From: Candidatus Gastranaerophilales bacterium
Lineage (GTDB): Bacteria > Cyanobacteriota > Vampirovibrionia > Gastranaerophilales > Gastranaerophilaceae
Direction of reading: 5' to 3'
Length of the DNA stretch: 9,594 nt
NCBI GenBank assembly: GCA_905235825.1
Contig: CAJONH010000141.1
Location: forward strand, 1 to 9,594
Below the pieces are notes generated by a model. It was not told where the DNA came from. It saw only the letters and a list, made by a program, of their open reading frames with translations, and did not search any database. Every line of letters begins with the position of its first letter. Position 1 is the first letter of the stretch. A program made the position numbers and the translations under genes. Below, in pieces: positions 6,803 through 9,594 of the stretch.

Positions 6803-6831
6803 ATAGTATGCAGAAAAGATATTCTTGTCAA
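6803..6831 (-). promoter_or_regulatory. Strong leaderless promoter of the HAD phosphatase gene
   Basis: On the minus strand a perfect TTGACA (6831 to 6826), a 17-nt spacer and TACTAT (6808 to 6803) precede the ATG at 6796 by exactly six bases. The predicted transcription start is therefore the A of the ATG. This is the clearest example of the leaderless pattern in the window, because the -35 is full consensus at optimal spacing. Confidence 0.65.
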
Positions 6832-6841
6832 ATTGAATAAA

Positions 6842-6870
6842 TTGTAAACACTTATTAACATATACATAAT
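6842..6870 (+). promoter_or_regulatory. Candidate promoter of a plus-strand non-coding RNA
   Basis: TTGTAA (6842-6847), a 17-nt spacer and CATAAT (6865-6870, five of six consensus bases) predict a start near 6877. No annotated gene lies downstream on the plus strand before the terminator at 6984-7006, so the promoter would serve a short RNA. The surroundings are AT-rich, so chance matches are likely; the paired terminator is what raises confidence. Confidence 0.35.
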
Positions 6871-6876
6871 ATATAT

Positions 6877-7006
6877 GTTAGATGTATTACAAAATGGGGA
6901 ATTATATAAGTGTAGTTAATAAATTTACTCATATTTATTAATTGCTTATTTTCCTTCACTCCTTTTCTCCATAACAAGACTGTGGTCGCATAGCGGCCTT
7001 TTTTTT
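6877..7006 (+). ncRNA. Candidate structured small RNA, about 130 nt, unknown family
   Basis: This stretch lies between two minus-strand genes yet ends in an intrinsic terminator that works only on the plus strand. Upstream of the terminator are two nested stems. An outer stem pairs ATGGGGAA (6894-6901) with TTCTCCAT (6965-6972), eight pairs including one G-U. An inner 13-bp stem pairs 6912-6924 with 6933-6945 (TTAATAAAT core, two G-U pairs, 8-nt loop). The two stems are separated by an asymmetric internal bubble (6902-6911 and 6946-6964), the 3' side pyrimidine-rich. A closing stem, bubble and terminal stem loosely recall 6S RNA, but it is shorter and I cannot assign it to any family. Only tiny ORFs of 14 and 15 codons occur (ATG 6875 and 6894). 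The 5' end is inferred from the promoter. Confidence 0.45.
6984..7006 (+). terminator. Intrinsic terminator, plus strand
   Basis: GGTCGC (6984-6989) pairs with GCGGCC (6993-6998) around an ATA loop, six pairs with one G-U, followed directly by eight T (6999-7006). Read on the minus strand the hairpin has an A-tract in front but no T-tract behind, so it should terminate plus-strand transcription only. Neither flanking gene is on the plus strand, which implies a separate plus-strand transcript. Confidence 0.75.
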
Positions 7007-7022
7007 GTTTAAAACAGTATTA

Positions 7023-7502
7023 TTATTTTCTGATAACAAGTCTTTCGAGTTTACGTATAAATCTGGTTGGAATATTTTCAGTATCTTTTGTTATTGAGTC
7101 AACAAGAATTGTTTTTGTGCCGGACAATTTACCTGCTAAGATATCAGTTAAAGGTCTGTCGCCTATCATTACGGCATTTTGAGGTGCAGTATTTATTGAT
7201 TTTAAAAATTGTTGTATTACTTTGGGATTTGGTTTATCAGCATTTCCAATAACCGGAAAAAACGACTGGGAACGAACTTTATTGATATATTCATTTCTTT
7301 TATTGTTGCTTATTATTGCTATTCTAAAATCATTTTGAAGTTTTTTAAGTAAAAGAATTACATTCTCAGGAAATTTTCCTGATTTGGAAGGCATGACCGT
7401 TGAATCAAGGTCAAATAACAGAGCTTTTACACCTTGCTTTTTAAGTTCATCAAAAGGAATGTCAAACAGAGAAATTAAATTATAATCAGGCTTTAAAATC
7501 AT
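7023..7502 (-). CDS. yqeG: YqeG-family HAD-IIIA phosphatase
   Basis: A 159-residue HAD phosphatase, close to the usual 160-180 residues of the YqeG group. The motifs are DLDST (31-35; D31 nucleophile, D33), SNN (65-67), KPNPK (90-94) and GDRPLTD (114-120; D115, D120). The N-terminal stretch (KPDYNLISLFDIPFDELKKQG) before motif I is typical of YqeG, as is the missing cap domain. The family is related to mitochondrial Gep4 phosphatidylglycerophosphatase, so a role in phosphatidylglycerol synthesis is possible, although the substrate of bacterial members is not generally settled. Its ATG overlaps the stop of the upstream U32 gene as ATGA (7499-7502), so translation is probably coupled. No minus-strand terminator is evident after the stop; the hairpin at 6984-7006 faces the other way. 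Confidence 0.88.
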   Translation of the reverse strand: MILKPDYNLISLFDIPFDELKKQGVKALLFDLDSTVMPSKSGKFPENVILLLKKLQNDFRIAIISNNKRNEYINKVRSQSFFPVIGNADKPNPKVIQQFLKSINTAPQNAVMIGDRPLTDILAGKLSGTKTILVDSITKDTENIPTRFIRKLERLVIRK

Positions 7503-8749
7503 CTTAAATTTTTAACTCCAATTGTGCGGGCAAGTGCATATTTATAGTCTTCAGGCTCACGTGATAATTCAATGAGTGAAATATCATTTGTATTAGAAAG
7601 TTCCTTTTCTTCATTTGTTTTATAGTCAAATATTTTTATAACATTTGCTTTAAAACACTCTTTTGGGGTAATAACTTCAATTTCATCATTAAGTAAAAAC
7701 TTATTTTTAGTAAGAATTTTATATTTATTTTCGATTTTATCAAGAAAAACGCAAAGACAATCTGCACCGGCAAGACCTTTTGAAATATCATAGCTGTAGC
7801 CTTCACTATCGGGTTTATGCAGATAAAAACCGGTAGTATAGCCTCTGTTGCCTATTTTTTTTATTTCGTTATAATTAGCTTCTTCATCAATTTTTCCTGT
7901 AGAAATATAGTCATCAATAGCTTTGCGGTATGCTTTTGCTATTGCAGAAACATAGTAAAGACTTTTTGTTCTGCCTTCTATTTTAAAAGAATCTATACCG
8001 ATATCAATAAGTTGAGGAAGATAATTAATAAGAGCCAAATCTTTAGGACTTAAAATATGTGTACCTTGATTGTTTTCTTCTATATCAAAATATTCACCAT
8101 CTCTTGTTTCTTCAACAAGTTTATAACTCCATCTGCAAGATTGAGAGCAATTTCCGTGGTTAGCTTTTCTCTCGCCCTTTGTCATATAATCACTAATAAG
8201 ACAACGCCCTGAAAAAGATACGCACTGGGCACCGTGAACAAATATTTCATATTCAATATCAGGTACATCAGATTTGATTTGAGCTATTTGTTCCAGCGAT
8301 AAATCTCTTGATAAAACAACTCGTTCAGCACCTAAATCACGCCAAAATTTTACTGCTTCCGAATTTAAAATATTTGTTTGAGTGCTTACATGCAAAGGAA
8401 TATCAGGCATATATTTTTTGATAATATTATAAACACCAAAATCAGAGAATAAAACAGCATCAGGCTTTGCATCATTAATTTTTACCGAAGCATCAATTAA
8501 TTGCTTTATATCATTATCATAGGCAAAAATATTTAATGTTAAATAAACTTTTTTATTATACGAATGAGCTAAATGAATACTGTCTTTAAGATTATCAAGA
8601 GTAATAAGCTCTCCTTTTCTCATAGCTCTCAGACTAAAATCCACCATACCCAAATAGACGGCATCAGCACCGTAATGAATAGCGTAATCAAGTTTTTCTA
8701 TACTGCCAGCAGGAAGTAAAAGCTCCGGAGTTTTTAATTTTTGGTTCAT
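7499..8749 (-). CDS. U32 peptidase-family protein, probable RNA hydroxylation enzyme (TrhP/RlhA-like)
   Basis: A 416-residue member of the U32 'peptidase' family. The N-terminus has the hallmark ELLLPAGSIEKLDYAIHYGADAVYLG region (9-34). The signature region contains EIFVHGAQC, SGRC and GNCSQSC, giving four conserved cysteines (C176, C183, C201, C205). In E. coli relatives TrhP (YegQ) and RlhA (YdcP), which support 5-hydroxyuridine formation in tRNA and 5-hydroxycytidine in 23S rRNA, the equivalent cysteines are thought to bind an iron-sulfur cluster. Overall length and the C-terminal beta-rich extension after about residue 300 fit TrhP-like members best, but I cannot choose the RNA target, and older annotations call these collagenase-like proteases. 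It lies 12 nt after the XRE gene and overlaps yqeG as ATGA. There is no Shine-Dalgarno sequence; TAATAT (8761 to 8756) sits six bases before the ATG. Confidence 0.9.
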   Translation of the reverse strand: MNQKLKTPELLLPAGSIEKLDYAIHYGADAVYLGMVDFSLRAMRKGELITLDNLKDSIHLAHSYNKKVYLTLNIFAYDNDIKQLIDASVKINDAKPDAVLFSDFGVYNIIKKYMPDIPLHVSTQTNILNSEAVKFWRDLGAERVVLSRDLSLEQIAQIKSDVPDIEYEIFVHGAQCVSFSGRCLISDYMTKGERKANHGNCSQSCRWSYKLVEETRDGEYFDIEENNQGTHILSPKDLALINYLPQLIDIGIDSFKIEGRTKSLYYVSAIAKAYRKAIDDYISTGKIDEEANYNEIKKIGNRGYTTGFYLHKPDSEGYSYDISKGLAGADCLCVFLDKIENKYKILTKNKFLLNDEIEVITPKECFKANVIKIFDYKTNEEKELSNTNDISLIELSREPEDYKYALARTIGVKNLR

Positions 8750-8755
8750 ATAAAT

Positions 8756-8761
8756 ATATTA
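8756..8761 (-). promoter_or_regulatory. Possible internal leaderless -10 before the U32 gene
   Basis: TAATAT on the minus strand (8761 to 8756) is followed by exactly six bases and the ATG at 8749, the spacing seen before three other minus-strand genes. No convincing -35 is visible and the upstream XRE gene ends 12 nt away, so co-transcription with XRE is also likely. Confidence 0.25.
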
Positions 8762-9067
8762 CTACAAAGATTTATTTAATAATTTTTTTTCTTTCAAATA
8801 TTGTATTACAAGCTGACCTATTTCACCCTGTATTTTATCGAATTCACAGCCGTTGTTATACATGCTTCCGTATCCGCTGATCAGCCAGTTTAGATTAATA
8901 TTATAACTAACAAGCAAAGTTTGTTGTATTTCAACTGATATAAAACTCTTATCATTTTCAACAGCTGATATTGCCGATTTTGATAAGCCTATTTTTTCCC
9001 CAAATTCTTCTTGGGAAAGTTTTTCCTGAATTCTTATTAACTTAAATCGTTGTCCTATCGTTTCCAT
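8762..9067 (-). CDS. XRE-family helix-turn-helix regulator
   Basis: A 101-residue Cro/CI-type regulator. The HTH covers about residues 5-60: IGQRFKLIRIQEKLSQEEFG, a turn and recognition helix (IGLSKSAISAVEND, 26-39), and a following NLNWLISGYGSMY segment (58-70) seen in many small XRE repressors. The C-terminal 30 residues are helical and may dimerise. It is the first gene of the XRE-U32-yqeG run and diverges from the ATP-grasp gene. The upstream region contains several copies of a TTTRTGG-type heptamer in a dyad over the divergent promoter, so autoregulation and control of the ATP-grasp gene is a natural hypothesis. No integrase, toxin or phage gene lies beside it, so a prophage or toxin-antitoxin role has no support here. 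No Shine-Dalgarno sequence is evident. Confidence 0.85.
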   Translation of the reverse strand: METIGQRFKLIRIQEKLSQEEFGEKIGLSKSAISAVENDKSFISVEIQQTLLVSYNINLNWLISGYGSMYNNGCEFDKIQGEIGQLVIQYLKEKKLLNKSL

Positions 9068-9072
9068 TTGCC

Positions 9073-9099
9073 TATATAATTAATATGAATTTTTGTAAA
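9073..9099 (-). promoter_or_regulatory. Candidate promoter of the XRE gene
   Basis: On the minus strand TTTACA (9099 to 9094, five of six -35 bases) precedes TATATA (9078 to 9073) by 15 nt, or an overlapping TATAGG by 17 nt. The start would fall at or very near the ATG at 9067, consistent with a leaderless or near-leaderless mRNA. The -10 choice is ambiguous. Confidence 0.35.
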
Positions 9100-9106
9100 T
9101 CTAGTC

Positions 9107-9137
9107 CATTATTTATGGACAAATTCCACAAATAATG
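9107..9137. promoter_or_regulatory. Dyad operator candidate between XRE and ATP-grasp genes
   Basis: CATTATTTATGG (9107-9118) and CCACAAATAATG (9126-9137) form a 12-bp inverted repeat with a single mismatch around a 7-nt spacer. It covers the -35 and spacer of the plus-strand promoter and lies just upstream of the XRE -35. A nested dyad, GTCCAT-N5-ATGGAC, occupies 9104-9120. The position and symmetry are what an XRE dimer operator would show. Confidence 0.5.
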
Positions 9138-9143
9138 TATAAT
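9116..9143 (+). promoter_or_regulatory. Promoter toward the ATP-grasp gene
   Basis: TGGACA (9116-9121, five of six) is followed by a 16-nt spacer and a perfect TATAAT (9138-9143). The predicted start is near 9150, giving an untranslated leader of about 86 nt before the ATG at 9236, long compared with the leaderless genes elsewhere in the window. Confidence 0.6.
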
Positions 9144-9172
9144 AGAATTATAAGTAATATTTGATAAGAATT

Positions 9173-9209
9173 ATACCACAAACTGCCTGTTTGTGCTTAT
9201 TTGTGGTAT
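9173..9209 (+). promoter_or_regulatory. Perfect 10-bp inverted repeat in the ATP-grasp leader
   Basis: ATACCACAAA (9173-9182) is exactly complementary to TTTGTGGTAT (9200-9209) with a 17-nt loop. No T-run follows, so it is not an intrinsic terminator. Inside the loop, TTTGTG (9190-9195) could instead pair with CACAAA (9177-9182), giving two mutually exclusive hairpins in the mRNA leader. The CCACAAA core also occurs in the dyad 50 bp upstream (9126-9132), so a second repressor site is an alternative reading. Confidence 0.5.
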
Positions 9210-9235
9210 TAACCGGTGCTACGAGATATAGTGAA

Positions 9236-9594
9236 ATGATTAATAATATAATAAATCTTTTTAAAAAAGAGAAAATAGCCAATCGGCCTTATGATTACTA
9301 TTTTCTAAAGAATTTAGATGAAAAAGAATACCCTTTGTATTTAGCTAAACTGTTTTACATAAATACGGGAGAGAAACTGCCGTTGAAGTATGATTTTAAA
9401 AATAAATCGTGGATTATTGATAAGAAAAAATGCAAAACATTTAATCAAAAAATTCAATGGATAAAACTTTATGATGTAACAGATTTAAAAAGAAAATGTA
9501 CGGATAAAGTAGCGGTACGTGATTATGTTGCGGAAAAAATCGGGAGCGGAATTTCCGTAGAACGGAGTTGCCCAACAACATTTCGAGGGCACGA
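9236..9594 (+). CDS. TupA-like ATP-grasp protein, 5' part only, possibly interrupted
   Basis: The open frame gives 119 codons and runs off the window. Residues about 74-102 carry the start of the TupA-like ATP-grasp domain: KTFNQKIQWIKLYD, then TDKVAVRDYVAEKIG. Members of this family lie in surface polysaccharide and teichuronopeptide clusters and are thought to ligate amino acids or act in glycan assembly. In relatives the frame continues after EKIG with a segment like EEYLIP. Here it reads SGISVERSCPTT, and the DNA turns GC-rich from about 9541 (30 of 54 bases). The gene may therefore be interrupted by an insertion or repeat, or the end may be an assembly join. The ATG at 9236 has only a weak GAG ten bases upstream. 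It diverges from the XRE gene. Confidence 0.7.
   Translation, partial: MINNIINLFKKEKIANRPYDYYFLKNLDEKEYPLYLAKLFYINTGEKLPLKYDFKNKSWIIDKKKCKTFNQKIQWIKLYDVTDLKRKCTDKVAVRDYVAEKIGSGISVERSCPTTFRGH

Noticed and set aside
6875..6941. Tiny ORFs of 14 and 15 codons (ATG 6875 and ATG 6894)
   Set aside because: No ribosome-binding sequence, lengths expected by chance, and they lie within the predicted stems of the candidate RNA.
6984..7006. Terminator of yqeG
   Set aside because: yqeG is on the minus strand. Read that way the hairpin has no T-tract after it, so it does not look like a minus-strand terminator.
9084..9134. 16-codon plus-strand ORF between XRE and ATP-grasp genes
   Set aside because: It covers the operator dyad and -35 region, lies upstream of the predicted transcription start, and has no translation signal.
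9173..9209. Inverted repeat as an intrinsic terminator of the leader
   Set aside because: The right arm is followed by ATTAACC rather than a T-run.

Overview
This 9.6-kb window comes from an AT-rich bacterial chromosome; one sampled line (5701-5760) is 32% G+C. No gene is diagnostic for a phylum. The mix of a YqeG-type HAD phosphatase, a U32 peptidase-family protein, a GlcD-like flavoprotein, an MtnX-like phosphatase and a TupA-like ATP-grasp would fit a host-associated Vampirovibrionia/Melainabacteria (Gastranaerophilales) or a low-GC Firmicute. This placement is inference only. There is no tRNA, rRNA, CRISPR array, transposase or phage gene in view.

Layout, left to right. 1-81 is a GC-rich edge fragment unlike the rest. 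212-985 (+) encodes a small secreted protein with a carboxypeptidase-regulatory-like beta-sandwich. 978-2381 (-) encodes a GlcD-type FAD oxidase/dehydrogenase. 2446-3231 (+) encodes a protein of seven tandem TPRs. 3215-5539 (-) encodes a GH38 alpha-mannosidase. 5674-6159 (+) encodes a MarR regulator, divergent from the mannosidase. 6146-6796 (-) encodes an MtnX-like HAD phosphatase. 6797-7022 holds a strong promoter for that phosphatase and, facing the other way, a candidate structured non-coding RNA ending in a plus-strand intrinsic terminator. 9067-7023 (-) is a compact three-gene run: XRE regulator, U32 protein, YqeG phosphatase (12-nt gap, then an ATGA overlap). 9068-9235 is a regulatory region with back-to-back promoters and inverted repeats. 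9236-9594 (+) is the start of a TupA-like ATP-grasp gene that runs off the window and loses family resemblance where the sequence turns GC-rich.

Three architectural patterns stand out. First, all three tail-to-tail gene pairs overlap at their 3' ends (8, 17 and 14 bp), leaving no room for terminators between them. Second, at least four genes have a -10-like hexamer exactly 6 nt before the ATG, so the predicted transcription start is the A of the start codon. No Shine-Dalgarno sequence is visible there, which points to leaderless mRNAs. Third, the two ends of the window share an anomalous GC-rich composition and, when joined, carry one continuous reading frame, which suggests a dispersed repeat or a circular join.

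Functionally the genes are a mixed set: carbohydrate turnover (mannosidase with a probable MarR regulator), flavin-dependent 2-hydroxyacid oxidation, phosphatases, RNA modification (U32 family) and probable surface-glycan assembly (ATP-grasp). They do not form one pathway. The best candidates for something undescribed are the ncRNA locus at about 6877-7006, the operator-rich region at 9094-9209 and the leaderless/overlapping gene architecture.
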